This document shows positions 1 to 8,993 of a stretch of DNA of 62,499 bases, piece after piece (the stretch's first letter is position 1; the number at the start of each line of letters is the position of its first letter). A program made the position numbers and the translations under genes. The stretch covers positions 6,953-69,451 of the forward strand of contig DIVW01000031.1 of assembly GCA_002428365.1 (NCBI GenBank), given 5' to 3'. The DNA is from Propionibacteriaceae bacterium UBA6122 (lineage in GTDB: Bacteria; Actinomycetota; Actinomycetes; Propionibacteriales; Propionibacteriaceae). The notes under the pieces are model-generated. The model had not been told where the DNA came from. It ran no database searches and saw nothing but the letters and a program-made list of their open reading frames with translations.

Positions 1-102
1 CCTGCTGAGCTGGGCACCTACACAATGGCGGGCCTGGCAGCGGTGATGGGCGGAGCGATTCTCCTGCTGCGCAGTCGCCCGGTGGGTTCGCAACAGGTCT
101 GA
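1..102 (+). CDS. C-terminal tail of a membrane-anchored surface protein (partial)
   Basis: Frame 1 is open from the window edge and stops at 100-102. The visible 33 residues are a short polar lead (PAELGTYT), a hydrophobic stretch of about 18 residues (MAGLAAVMGGAILLL) and an Arg-containing end (RSRPVGSQQV). This is the layout of a cell-wall sorting or C-terminal membrane anchor. Any LPxTG/LAxTG motif would lie at or before the edge, so sortase processing cannot be confirmed. The 5' part and function are unknown. Confidence 0.6.
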   Translation, partial: PAELGTYTMAGLAAVMGGAILLLRSRPVGSQQV

Positions 103-177
103 ACCTTCTAGTGGTCCTTCAGTCCTGCAGCGCTTGGTTTGCCCATTGAACGGGAAACGCAGTTCCCGTAGCGCGCA

Positions 178-2817
178 GTGTCGGGCACAATGTCGAGGGG
201 CTCTGAGTTGGTCGTGGGATCGGTGAGTCCCGATGTCGGCTCACCGCCCAAGGAGCAGATCCTGACACCACCGACGCGTAAGAGGTTGCAGGCCTTACTG
301 AACGCTGCCATTCCGACGATCTTTATTGAAGGCGGCGTCGGGACCCACAAGAGCGCGCTCCTGGCGGCCTGGGCGGCCCAGTCGGCCCCTCAAGTGCGGG
401 TGCTGGTCGAATTCGATCACCGGCAACTCACCCCCCAGGCGATGGCCGAGCGGTTGGCCTATCAGCTCGAAGTCGCTGGGGCGGGCGCCATCGAGCTGAG
501 TGCCGCGGAGGCCGAGTGGGGAGCCCTGGCCGAGTTGCTCACCGGCGCGGTTAAAGCGCTGGATCGCCCGCTCACTTTGGGCGTCCAGCAGCTCGACGAT
601 TTGCCCCCCGAGGTGGCGCAGACGCTGATCGATCTCACCGGGACGCTGACCGGCTTTCGATTGGTGGCCACAGCCGTTGACGCGCAAGCCCTCATCACCC
701 AGGCGTTGGCGTCCGGAATCAGCCACCAGTTGTTGAGTGACCAGGATCTGGCCTACTCCGCGGTGGAGGTCGCCGGCATTCTCAACGAGGAGCTGCCCGA
801 GGCAACCGAGGCTACCGTCCGAGCGATCCTGGAGGCGACGCACGGCGTTCCGGAGTTGGTGGAGCGGCTGATCACCCTGTTTCCCCAGGAGTGCCTTGCC
901 GGCACCGTCGGCTTGGAGCAGGCGGTTGGTGGGTGGGTTCCTGAGCACCACGGCGCGTTCGAGTTCCACCGTGAGCTGAAGCTGGTGGCGCAATCGCCGC
1001 GGATCAGCCCGGCGCTGATGGTCGCCCTTTTCGGTGCCGAGCGGGCCGAGTATCTATTCGCCCGACTGCCTCGGCTCGGCGCTGGGACGGTCACGCAACC
1101 GCTCAGCGGTCAGCGCCAGTTCACCTGGCATCCGGCGTTCCGGATGCTGCTCCTGCAGCTGGAACATCCTGGCCTCGGATCCGACGCCCAAGCTGATCGA
1201 GCCCGGGTGGCCGAGGCTGCGGTCGCAGTCGGGGATCCCGAGCTGGCGGTGGCGATGCTGGTGGCCAATCAGTCCCTGGCCGAGGCCGAACGACTGTGTG
1301 CTGACTGGCTGTGGGAGTTGGTGGACGCCGATGCCAGCCTGCTGTTGGAGCAGTTCGTGGCCCATGACCCAGGGTTGCTTGCTGATTTCCCGAACTTGCT
1401 GATCCTGGCCACCCTCGTCCAGCCGGGACGTGGCGAGCCCGCCACCGACCCCGAGCTCGCCCGAGTGCAGCGCGCGGTGTTGTCCGGGCCGATCAGTGGT
1501 GCCGTGCCCCAACAACTCAACCGGCTCGCCAATGCGGCCACCCTCGCGCTGGGCGTTGGGGAGTTGGGCGTGGCGGTCCGGGCGACCATCCGTTGGGTCA
1601 ATCTCTTTCAGGCCAAGTACGAGGAGTGGGCTGAGTCGGTTGGGCCGGAGTTCGTCTCTGATGGTCTGCTGATGATCAAGGCGCTGGTGCAACTGGATCG
1701 CATCGACCTGGTGCCGCCAGTGGCGCAGCTGTTGTTGGGCGTGGCCCGCCGCAATCCAGCCCAAGCCGGGCCGGAGGCGGAGGCGCGGCTCGGCGCAATG
1801 TTCGCGGCCCTGCGAATGGCGGCGGTGTTCCTCGGCACCTCGCGGGCTGAGGTCCGCTCCGTCCACCTGGTTCGCCGGCTCTACCACCGGGAGTTCGATC
1901 AGGTACTGCACGCGGCCATTGACGCTGGCGAGGCTCTCGACCGCGGCGACTACGCCAGTGCCGAGGCGTTCACCCGCGTTTCGATGTTCCGGCTGCCGTC
2001 CCCGGGCGATTGGCCGGTGCTGATCTATCTGCGCACGGTGGCATTGGTGGCCCTCGGCGAGCGAGAGAAGCTGGACGAGTTGGTCGACCAACTACTAACC
2101 ACCACCCGCTGGGAAGCCTGGCAGCATCACCTCGAAGCGCCGGGCAGCTTTGCGTTGTTGATCGAGATCATGGTGATGGCTGCTACCGGCCGGACCGTCC
2201 ACCGCCCGTTGAGTGAGCTGCCTGCCTATCTGCGGGGTCTGCCGCCCGGCGCCACGCATCGCTGGCCATCTTGGGGACGGCGGATGTTGGAGGGCACTAT
2301 TCAGGTCGCTTCCGGGTCGGCCCGCGGCACGGAGTTGCCCACCGATGCCCAGCTGGGTCCACTGAGTCCGCGAGTCAGCTGGCAACTGGGGTTGCTCACC
2401 GCGGTGAACAACCTGCGCTCCGGCGAAGAAGCCACCGCAGTGTCGGTGCTGATCCGCGGCGGGGCCGGGTTGAAGTACACCGCAGCCCCGCTACCGCTGG
2501 TGCTGGCCACCCCGGAGGAGATCGCCACCCTGATTCAGCGCTTGCCAGCCAATGCCTCGGCGATCGTGCGGACGAGTATGGCCCTAGCCAACTCCTTTGC
2601 CGGCATTGAGCAGGACGGACGTGGCCAGGTGCGGTTGGCAGCCCGCGAGCTGGAAGTGCTCGATGGGGTGCGGCGGGGCCTGACTAACGCCGCGCTCGCC
2701 AGAGAGCTCTACGTTTCGGTGAACACTGTGAAGTTCCATCGCACGAATCTGTATCGCAAGCTGAACGCCACCAGCCGCGAGGAGTTGCTCGCGGAGGCGT
2801 TGAGCCAGGGGTTGTGA
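178..2817 (+). CDS. Large LuxR-family (LAL/MalT-like) transcriptional regulator
   Basis: 879 residues. The C-terminal ~60 residues form a GerE/LuxR helix-turn-helix (LAARELEVLDGVRRGLTN...VSVNTVKFHRTNLYRKL), so it should bind DNA. The N-terminal region resembles the STAND-type ATPase of LAL regulators, but the P-loop near residue 52 reads EGGVGTHKS, where the family has GxxxxGKS; His replaces the glycine before Lys. Nucleotide binding may be weak. The middle ~500 residues are helical and TPR-like. Start is GTG 178; ATG at 190 is an in-frame alternative and neither has a clear Shine-Dalgarno. It is monocistronic. Its target is not evident; the divergently arranged sRNA and galM/MFS genes downstream are only neighbours. 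Confidence 0.85.
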   Translation: MSGTMSRGSELVVGSVSPDVGSPPKEQILTPPTRKRLQALLNAAIPTIFIEGGVGTHKSALLAAWAAQSAPQVRVLVEFDHRQLTPQAMAERLAYQLEVAGAGAIELSAAEAEWGALAELLTGAVKALDRPLTLGVQQLDDLPPEVAQTLIDLTGTLTGFRLVATAVDAQALITQALASGISHQLLSDQDLAYSAVEVAGILNEELPEATEATVRAILEATHGVPELVERLITLFPQECLAGTVGLEQAVGGWVPEHHGAFEFHRELKLVAQSPRISPALMVALFGAERAEYLFARLPRLGAGTVTQPLSGQRQFTWHPAFRMLLLQLEHPGLGSDAQADRARVAEAAVAVGDPELAVAMLVANQSLAEAERLCADWLWELVDADASLLLEQFVAHDPGLLADFPNLLILATLVQPGRGEPATDPELARVQRAVLSGPISGAVPQQLNRLANAATLALGVGELGVAVRATIRWVNLFQAKYEEWAESVGPEFVSDGLLMIKALVQLDRIDLVPPVAQLLLGVARRNPAQAGPEAEARLGAMFAALRMAAVFLGTSRAEVRSVHLVRRLYHREFDQVLHAAIDAGEALDRGDYASAEAFTRVSMFRLPSPGDWPVLIYLRTVALVALGEREKLDELVDQLLTTTRWEAWQHHLEAPGSFALLIEIMVMAATGRTVHRPLSELPAYLRGLPPGATHRWPSWGRRMLEGTIQVASGSARGTELPTDAQLGPLSPRVSWQLGLLTAVNNLRSGEEATAVSVLIRGGAGLKYTAAPLPLVLATPEEIATLIQRLPANASAIVRTSMALANSFAGIEQDGRGQVRLAARELEVLDGVRRGLTNAALARELYVSVNTVKFHRTNLYRKLNATSREELLAEALSQGL

Positions 2818-2881
2818 TCTGGCGCCGCTAGCGGTTCGGACGTCGGGGCAAAGGACTGCCTGAGCAAAGGACTGCCTGGGC

Positions 2882-2920
2882 AAAGGGAAAGGCCCCGGCG
2901 AGTATGAGTCTCCGGGGCCT
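2882..2920 (-). terminator. Rho-independent terminator of the minus-strand small RNA
   Basis: A perfect 9-bp inverted repeat (AGGCCCCGG / CCGGGGCCT, 2890-2898 and 2912-2920) with a 13-nt loop. Read on the minus strand it is followed by TTTCCCTTT, a T-rich tail. Read on the plus strand there is no T-tract, so it best fits termination of minus-strand transcription, although it could also back-stop the LuxR-type gene. Confidence 0.7.
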
Positions 2921-3064
2921 ACCCTCGACCTGACGTGATGGCCAGAACCGATCACCGAAAGTGCCCAGTCAGCACACCCCACGCATCACCAGGGGCCCCA
3001 GCGGCGAACCGCCAGACGACCAACTTCCTACTTCCGATCCCCGAACCACCGAAGCGATCCGGTA
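2883..3064 (-). ncRNA. Candidate stand-alone small RNA (~180 nt)
   Basis: No convincing protein is encoded in the ~400 bp between the LuxR-type gene and galM. On the minus strand the region has a near-consensus promoter (3070-3099), a predicted start near 3064, and an intrinsic terminator at 2890-2920. The predicted RNA starts near ACUACC and contains several local stems, including ACCG...CGGU, GGCG-GUU-CGCC, GUGC...GCAC and GUGAU...AUCAC. A CUACC near the 5' end can pair with GGUAG just before the terminator, closing a multi-branched structure. Size and organisation recall abundant housekeeping RNAs such as 6S/Ms1, but I do not recognise a family signature. The promoter, structure and terminator are seen; transcription is inferred. 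Confidence 0.55.
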
Positions 3065-3069
3065 GTTAG

Positions 3070-3099
3070 ATTTTTAGTCCTGTTGGGCGGGGTGTGCAA
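3070..3099 (-). promoter_or_regulatory. Sigma-70-type promoter of the small RNA
   Basis: On the minus strand -35 TTGCAC (3099-3094), a spacer of exactly 17 nt, and -10 TAAAAA (3076-3071, followed by T). This is one of the closest matches to the housekeeping sigma consensus noticed in the window. It points away from galM and towards 2.9 kb, where there is no ORF, which supports a non-coding transcript. Confidence 0.65.
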
Positions 3100-3215
3100 G
3101 GGCTTTTGCGGGGTCAATTTGACCAGTTTGGACGAACTCGGCGTGTCGTCGGCGTGTCGAGTGACAGATGTGACAACAAACTAATTCGGGGTCTCCGGAC
3201 GCCCTTCGTGAACCC

Positions 3216-4196
3216 TCAGCTGAGCTGCCAGCGGGTGGTCGTTCGGTACTCCTGGCCCGGCCGCAGCACCGTGTTCGGGAAGCCCGGGTGGTTCGGTGCG
3301 TCCGGGAAACCCTGAGTCTCCAAAGCGACCCCTGCCCGGGCCGGATACGACCCACCGGAGGTGCCTGACTCGCCAGCGAAATGATCGCCGGTGTAGACCT
3401 GCAGGCCGGGTTGGTCGCTGCTGATCTCCAGCCCAAGCCCGGATTCGCCGACCAGGCGACAATGCCGGCGGACGCCGACACCGTCGATGGCGAAGTTGTG
3501 GTCGAAGCCACCGTTGCGAGTGAGCTGTTCAGCATTAGCGCGCTGCCTCGCCGGGCCAAGCAACTCGCCATCGCGGAAGTCTAGAGCGGTACCACTCACC
3601 GCACGCACCTCGCCGGTGGGGATGCCGTCCGGTCTGGTGGGGGTGAAGCGGCTGCTGGCGATTTGCAGCCGGTGGCCATCGATGGTGCCGTTGCCCTCGC
3701 CGTCCAGATTGAAGTAGGGGTGGGTGGTCAGGTTCACCACGGTTGGGGCATCGGTGCTTGCGGTATAGGTCACCTGAGCGCCGTGGGGGAACACTTCGAA
3801 GCGGGCGGTTACCTGCACCTGCCCAGGAAAGCCCTGATCCCCATCGGGGCTGGTCAGGCTCAGCTCAGCCCAAGTTGGCTCGCTTTGGAGCACCTGCCAA
3901 ACGCATCGGGAGAAGCCGCCCCCACCGCCGTGTACCTGGTTGGGCGGCTCATTGGCATCCAACTCGTAGACCTGCCCGTCCACGGTGATGCGCGCCTGAT
4001 CGATTCGATTGGCGAACCGCCCAACGCTGGCCCCCAGGAAGCCGAGGTTGGTCTGGTAATCGGCCAGCTGGCCGTGGCCGAGGATGATATTTCGCCAGCC
4101 ATCGGCGGTGGCCACTTCAAAGCGGCGCAGTGTCGCTCCAAGACTCAAGAGCTCCAAGCGGACGCCTTCGGCGCTCAGATGCAACAGCTCGGTCAT
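3216..4196 (-). CDS. galM: Aldose 1-epimerase (mutarotase)
   Basis: 326 residues, full length for the family. It interconverts alpha and beta anomers of galactose/glucose in the cytoplasm. Family motifs are in order: GRFANRI (substrate binding), the HGG segment, NLTTHPYFNL containing the catalytic histidine, GFDHNF, LQVYTGDHF, and near the C-terminus LETQGFPDAPN with the glutamate that acts as general base. ATG 4196 has a GAGG sequence upstream. It lies 42 bp downstream of the MFS gene on the same strand, so the two are probably cotranscribed. Confidence 0.93.
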   Translation of the reverse strand: MTELLHLSAEGVRLELLSLGATLRRFEVATADGWRNIILGHGQLADYQTNLGFLGASVGRFANRIDQARITVDGQVYELDANEPPNQVHGGGGGFSRCVWQVLQSEPTWAELSLTSPDGDQGFPGQVQVTARFEVFPHGAQVTYTASTDAPTVVNLTTHPYFNLDGEGNGTIDGHRLQIASSRFTPTRPDGIPTGEVRAVSGTALDFRDGELLGPARQRANAEQLTRNGGFDHNFAIDGVGVRRHCRLVGESGLGLEISSDQPGLQVYTGDHFAGESGTSGGSYPARAGVALETQGFPDAPNHPGFPNTVLRPGQEYRTTTRWQLS

Positions 4197-4238
4197 TTCA
4201 TTCCTCTTGGTTCATCAGTTCAAGTATGGCCGTGAAGA

Positions 4239-5513
4239 TCACTCGATCGGCTCGAAGGCGGCCGCGTCGGGGCTGCCATGTGGCTCGATCGTGGTCTTGG
4301 CCAGGTGCCGCCGCCAGAAAGCCCAGCCAATGCCGCTGAGCACCAGCGCCCCCACTGCCAGACTCCACAGTGAGAAGCCGAGCGCGGGGGCCAATAGGCC
4401 AGCCACCGCGGAAATGCCGAGCAACGAAACGAACGACTGCACCGAGGATGCTGCGCCTCGTCGCTGGGGGAAGAGATCGAGCATGGCCAAGGTAATGATC
4501 GGGAACGCCAAAGCCACCCCGAAGGAGTAGAAGGGCAACGGCAGCACCACCCACGGCAGGACGGCGGTGGCCGGAATCAGTGACAGTGCCACGTTGACCA
4601 CTGCGGCACTGAAGGTGACCAGATAGCCAAGGCTCGCCAGGCGTCGACCGTTGAGCCGCCCGGCCAGTCGTCCGCTCAACCAGGAGCCCACCACCATGCC
4701 CGAAATCAGCGGCACGAACAGCACCCAGAAGTCCTGATCACCTAGACCCAGCAGTTTCACTACGAACAGCTGGGCGGCGGAGACGTAGAGGAACTGGCCA
4801 GCGAAATTGAACAATCCGGCGAAGGCCAGCCGTCGGGCGTCCCGGCTGCGCCACACCTGAAGCAGGCCGCTGGCCAGACTCCGAGCGCTGAAGGCGGTGC
4901 GGCTCTGCTGCGGATGAGTCTCTGGCAGGGCCAACAGCACCGCAGCTAGCAACAGCACCCCGAACCCGGCCAGGAACCAGAAGATCGTGCGCCAATTGCC
5001 GACCCCTAGCAACCAGCCGCCCACCACTGGGGCCAGCGCTGGGGCGATGGCGAAGATCATCGCGATCTGGCTCATCGTCCGTTGGGCCTGGGCATCGGAA
5101 TAGACATCACGCACCATGGCGCGGCTAATGATCTGGCCAGCACCAGCGCTGAGGCCTTGAAGCGCGCGAAACACCAACAGCATGCCGAGGTTGGGGGCTA
5201 GCGCCGAACCGATTGAGGCCAGCACGTACAACACCACTCCGGCGATGATCACCGGACGCCGACCCAGGGCATCCGATAGTGGGCCGTGGAGCAGGCTCAT
5301 TGCCGCGAACGCGAGCAGATAGACGCTGATGATCTGTTGCAGGGCGAATTCGGAGGCACCCCACTCGGCACCGATCTGGGTGAAGGCGGGGAACATGGTG
5401 TCGATTGAGAATGGACCCACCCAACCCAAGCCAGCCAGGATGGTCAGGAAGACCGCGGTCGAGCCGATCTTCGGCTGCTGCGGCGCAACGGCGGGGGTGG
5501 GCGCAGCGGTCAT
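4239..5513 (-). CDS. Bcr/CflA-type MFS efflux transporter
   Basis: 424 residues with about 12 hydrophobic segments. After the first helix it has FSIDTMFPAF, and between helices 2 and 3 the MFS signature GPLSDALGRRPV, as in the drug:H+ antiporter DHA1 subfamily of Bcr/CflA proteins. It is an inner-membrane proton-driven exporter; the substrate cannot be told from sequence. It precedes galM in the same orientation and is divergent from the glycosyltransferase at 5566, so the 52-bp gap must hold both promoters. Confidence 0.88.
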   Translation of the reverse strand: MTAAPTPAVAPQQPKIGSTAVFLTILAGLGWVGPFSIDTMFPAFTQIGAEWGASEFALQQIISVYLLAFAAMSLLHGPLSDALGRRPVIIAGVVLYVLASIGSALAPNLGMLLVFRALQGLSAGAGQIISRAMVRDVYSDAQAQRTMSQIAMIFAIAPALAPVVGGWLLGVGNWRTIFWFLAGFGVLLLAAVLLALPETHPQQSRTAFSARSLASGLLQVWRSRDARRLAFAGLFNFAGQFLYVSAAQLFVVKLLGLGDQDFWVLFVPLISGMVVGSWLSGRLAGRLNGRRLASLGYLVTFSAAVVNVALSLIPATAVLPWVVLPLPFYSFGVALAFPIITLAMLDLFPQRRGAASSVQSFVSLLGISAVAGLLAPALGFSLWSLAVGALVLSGIGWAFWRRHLAKTTIEPHGSPDAAAFEPIE

Positions 5514-5565
5514 TGCGACATTGTTTCATGTTTCAACTCTCCCTTCTTGCCGGTGACTGCGGGTT

Positions 5566-6792
5566 ATGCTCAACGTCGTGCCCCCGGTGTTGAAGCTCTG
5601 CGTCGTCTCGATGCACACCTCACCAGCCCAGGCGCCCGGAGCCGGCGACGCTGGGGGCCTGAATGTGGTGGCCCGAGCCCAGGCTGACGCCTTGGCCGCC
5701 CTTGGTCACCAGGTCGAGTTGATCACTCGCCGTACCAGCAGGGATGACCCGGACGTGGTCGACCTCGCGCCCAGGGTTCGGCTGCGTCACCTGGACGCAG
5801 GTCCGCCGACTCCACTGCCCAAGTCGGTGATTGATGACCATCTGGAGGAGTTCTCCGCCGGGCTGGCCGGGCTTGGCGACTTCGACCTGTTCCACTCCCA
5901 TCATTGGATGTCGGGGGTGGCGGCGTTGCCGGTGGCGGATGCTCGCGGGGTGCCCCACGTACAGAGCTTCCATTCGGTGGCCGCACTTCCTGGCTCCCCG
6001 CTGTCGGCTGGAGAGCCGCCCGAGTCGTCGCGTCGAGTGCCCGGTGAGTCCCAGGTGGCAACCGGATCGGATGCAGTGGTGGCGATCTCGGCCGCGGAGG
6101 CCCACACCGTGATTCAGCGCTGCGGCGCCGATCCGCAGCGGGTGAGCATCATCGCCCCGGGGGTTGACCATGAGCTGTTTCGACCGCTTGATCAGGGTGA
6201 GGCCCGCTGGCGGCTGCCCTCGGGTGAGCTTTGGCCCAACGGCTATGTGGCCTTTGCCGCGCGGCTGCAGCCGCTGAAGGACCCAGAGCTGGCCATCGGC
6301 GCCCTGGCTCAACTGCCGGCGTCCGTCCGTCCGCACCTGGTGGTGGCCGGTGATGCTTCGGCTGACTTCGCCAGCTATACCGCGCAGCTACACGCCCTGG
6401 TCGCCGACCTGGGCCTGGTCGGCGACGTGAGCTTCCTCGGTTCACAATCCCGGGGCGAGCTCGCCCGACTGTTTCGGGGCGCCCGGGTAGTGCTGGTGCC
6501 CTCGCATTCGGAAACCTTCGGGTTGGTGGCGCTGGAAGCAGCGGCCAGCGGGACGCCGGTGATCGCGGCGGCCTCCGGTGGGTTGCGTGAGGCCGTGGCG
6601 CATGGCGAAACCGGTCAGTTGATGGATTCGCGCGCGCCAGCCGATTGGGGGCGCGCTTTGACTGAACTCCTCGCCGACGACCAGCGACTGACCACGATGG
6701 GGGTGGTGGCCAGGGTGCATTCGCGGCGCTTCGATTGGCGTTGGACCGCCCAACAGCTGGCTGCGCTTTATGCCGACTTGGTGGGGCGCTGA
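5566..6792 (+). CDS. GT4 glycosyltransferase, MshA-like
   Basis: 408 residues, GT-B fold. The N-terminus has MHTSPAQAPGAGDAGGLNVV, very like the start of MshA (D-inositol-3-phosphate N-acetylglucosaminyltransferase), followed by FHSHHWMSG. The C-terminal half has the GT4 nucleotide-sugar motif SHSETFGLVALEAAASGTPV with the E-x7-E pair. It is directly followed by a PIG-L deacetylase, the order expected for the first two steps of mycothiol synthesis (MshA then MshB). The middle segment with PESSRRVPGES is diverged, so a different acceptor is possible. ATG 5566 is the longest start; GTG 5578 is an alternative. Confidence 0.85.
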   Translation: MLNVVPPVLKLCVVSMHTSPAQAPGAGDAGGLNVVARAQADALAALGHQVELITRRTSRDDPDVVDLAPRVRLRHLDAGPPTPLPKSVIDDHLEEFSAGLAGLGDFDLFHSHHWMSGVAALPVADARGVPHVQSFHSVAALPGSPLSAGEPPESSRRVPGESQVATGSDAVVAISAAEAHTVIQRCGADPQRVSIIAPGVDHELFRPLDQGEARWRLPSGELWPNGYVAFAARLQPLKDPELAIGALAQLPASVRPHLVVAGDASADFASYTAQLHALVADLGLVGDVSFLGSQSRGELARLFRGARVVLVPSHSETFGLVALEAAASGTPVIAAASGGLREAVAHGETGQLMDSRAPADWGRALTELLADDQRLTTMGVVARVHSRRFDWRWTAQQLAALYADLVGR

Positions 6793-6793
6793 G

Positions 6794-7519
6794 ATGTTCA
6801 CTCCCGGCGAGCGGATCGTGTTCTTCCACGCCCACCCCGATGACGAGACCTTGGCCACCGGGGCGCTGATCGCGGGCCTTATCGCCGCCGGGCACCCGGT
6901 GGCGGTGGTGACTGCCACTCGCGGTGAGCGGGGCGCGGTGATGCCGGCCCTGGCGGCGTTGAGCGGTGCGGCCTTCGTGGCGCAGCGCGAATGCGAGTTG
7001 CGTCGAGCCCTGGAAGACCTCGGCGTCGCCGACCGCGCCTGGCTGGGCACCGCCCCGGCGCGGACGGCCGGGATGCCCTCGCGCCGCTATCTCGACTCCG
7101 GCATGCGCTGGGTCACCGACACGGTGGCCGGACCGGGCCAGGACGCCGGACCGGACAGCTTGAGCCTGGCCCCGGTTGAAGAGGCTGCCGCCGATTTGGC
7201 GGCCTTCCTGGCCAGCTACCGAGCCGAGGTGCTGATCAGCTATGACGAGCTTGGTGGCTACGGGCACCCCGATCACGTCGCCTGCCAACACATCGCTCGG
7301 GCAGCCGCCAAGGACGTCCGGTTCATCGAACTGGTTTCTGCGGCTCACCAAAGCCAAGCCGGGGTGGTGGCGTTGGGTTTCCCGGAACAGGACGGACACC
7401 TCCGGCGGGCTTTGGCCAGTTATCCCAGCCAGTTCGCAGTGCACGGCGATACGGTGATTCACGTTGGCGGCCAATCCCAGCCGATCACGACCACCTGCTG
7501 GTTGCGAGAGATCGAATAA
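6794..7519 (+). CDS. PIG-L family deacetylase, MshB-like
   Basis: 241 residues. The N-terminal motif AHPDDETLATGALIA carries the zinc ligands and catalytic Asp of LmbE/PIG-L deacetylases, and YGHPDH supplies the third zinc ligand. RRYLDSGMRW resembles the RWRDSGM segment of MshB, which deacetylates GlcNAc-inositol. The start is ATG 6794, one base after the stop of the glycosyltransferase (TGAGATG), which argues for translational coupling. Function as MshB is inferred from this pairing; mshC and mshD are not in the window. Confidence 0.85.
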   Translation: MFTPGERIVFFHAHPDDETLATGALIAGLIAAGHPVAVVTATRGERGAVMPALAALSGAAFVAQRECELRRALEDLGVADRAWLGTAPARTAGMPSRRYLDSGMRWVTDTVAGPGQDAGPDSLSLAPVEEAAADLAAFLASYRAEVLISYDELGGYGHPDHVACQHIARAAAKDVRFIELVSAAHQSQAGVVALGFPEQDGHLRRALASYPSQFAVHGDTVIHVGGQSQPITTTCWLREIE

Positions 7520-7624
7520 ACCGCGGAATCGCGGTGTTCTTTCCAGCAGCGAATGGCTGGGCGGGGCTGCCTGGACGCCGTCACCAAGACAAGCCAGCAT
7601 CGCGTGAGAGCCGAGGAGTACCAA

Positions 7625-8932
7625 GTGCGCAGAGTAGCGATCATTGGAGCCGGACCGTCGGGGCTGTTTGCCGCCGGTCAGTTGGCCAACCAGACCGAGG
7701 TCGAGGTGGCCGTCGACATCTTCGACCGGCTGCCAACCCCGTTCGGGCTGCTGCGTTACGGCGTGGCCCCTGATCACGACTCGGTTAAGGCGGTCGCCAA
7801 GACGCTGGCGGCAGCTTTCGATTCGCCGCGGGTACGCTTCTTCGGCCTGGTCGAGGTGGGCAAGCAGGTGCAGGCCAGCGAATTGCTGCAGTGCTACGAC
7901 GCGGTGATCTACGCCTACGGCTCGGAGTTGGATCGCAAGCTGGGCATTCCCGGTGAGGCTGAACTGGACGGCAGCCGCTCGGCCCGCGAGTTCGTTTCCT
8001 GGTATTCCGGCCACCCTGACGCGATCCCTCAGGATCTGTCGGGGGTCCGCAGCGCGGTGGTGGTGGGGGTGGGCAATGTGGCCGTCGATGTCACCCGCAT
8101 TCTGCTGAAGGACCCCGACGAACTCAGCGTCACCGACATGCCCGACTCAGTGCTTGCCGCCCTGCGCGATACCCGGGTGGAAAACGTTTGGCTGGTCGGC
8201 CGCCGCGGCCCTGAGGTGGCCGCCTTCACCAGTATCGAGCTGCGGGAGTTGCTGGGGCTCTCAGGGATGGACACCGAACTCATCGGTGCAGATCTCGACG
8301 CCATCGACACCGACCTCCTCGACCGCAAGGCCAAAGCGAATGTGGAGGCGATCGCTAAGGCGATCTCGATCAAGCTTCCCGGCGCCAAGCGGCACCTACA
8401 CCTGCTGTTCAACCATCGCCCGGTGGCCATCACTGGAGATGGCCAAGTCGAGGCGGTGGAGTTCGAATCCAACCTCGACGGCTCCCGCTTCGAGGTGCCA
8501 GCTGATTTGGTGCTGCGCTCCATTGGCTACTACGGCGTGCCGCTGCCCGGCGTCCCGTTCTCCGACGGACGGATCCTGAATCTGGAAGGCCGGGTGCTCG
8601 ATGACGACCTGAGCGCCCGTCCGGGTGAATACGTGACCGGCTGGATCAAGCGCGGTCCCAGCGGGCTAATCGGAGCCAACAAAAAGGACTCGGCGGAAAC
8701 GGTGGCCAATCTGGTGGCTGATCTTGTTGAGGCCCCGGCCCGCCAGCTCGGCGATCCTGATGAGCTGCTGACGGCCAAGGGAATCACCTGGAGCACGCTG
8801 GAGGATTGGCGCCGGATCGATGGCGCCGAAATCGACCGGGGTGGGCTGCGAGGTCGCGCGCGCACCAAGATCGAAGCCTGGCATGAGTTGCTCGATCTGG
8901 TCTTCGCCGAGCAGGGCGCCAGCGTCAGCTGA
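7625..8932 (+). CDS. fprA: Ferredoxin/adrenodoxin-type NADP+ reductase
   Basis: 435 residues. N-terminal FAD-binding Rossmann motif VAIIGAGPSGLFAAGQL, the segment RLPTPFGLLRYGVAPDH and, near residue 150, the NADPH site VVGVGNVAVDVTRIL. The C-terminus has RGPSGLIGANKKDSAETV. This layout is that of mycobacterial FprA, which passes electrons between NADPH and ferredoxin. GTG 7625 is preferred because GAGGAG lies 7-8 nt upstream and the reading starts exactly at the Rossmann strand; the open frame upstream to 7553 looks non-coding. Confidence 0.9.
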   Translation: MRRVAIIGAGPSGLFAAGQLANQTEVEVAVDIFDRLPTPFGLLRYGVAPDHDSVKAVAKTLAAAFDSPRVRFFGLVEVGKQVQASELLQCYDAVIYAYGSELDRKLGIPGEAELDGSRSAREFVSWYSGHPDAIPQDLSGVRSAVVVGVGNVAVDVTRILLKDPDELSVTDMPDSVLAALRDTRVENVWLVGRRGPEVAAFTSIELRELLGLSGMDTELIGADLDAIDTDLLDRKAKANVEAIAKAISIKLPGAKRHLHLLFNHRPVAITGDGQVEAVEFESNLDGSRFEVPADLVLRSIGYYGVPLPGVPFSDGRILNLEGRVLDDDLSARPGEYVTGWIKRGPSGLIGANKKDSAETVANLVADLVEAPARQLGDPDELLTAKGITWSTLEDWRRIDGAEIDRGGLRGRARTKIEAWHELLDLVFAEQGASVS

Positions 8933-8993
8933 CCCGGCCGCACCTCGTCCCAGACGCACTTCGTCCCAAGTTGGCGCCCGTAGGCTGGCGGCC

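Noticed and set aside
2584..2982. 132-codon minus-strand frame over the end of the LuxR-type gene and the small RNA
   Set aside because: Mostly antisense to a strong coding region, no domain and no ribosome site; the RNA interpretation is better supported.
5514..5565. GTTTCA direct repeats between the MFS and GT4 genes as an operator
   Set aside because: Only a short 6-bp match in a 52-bp gap; no regulator gene adjacent to support it.
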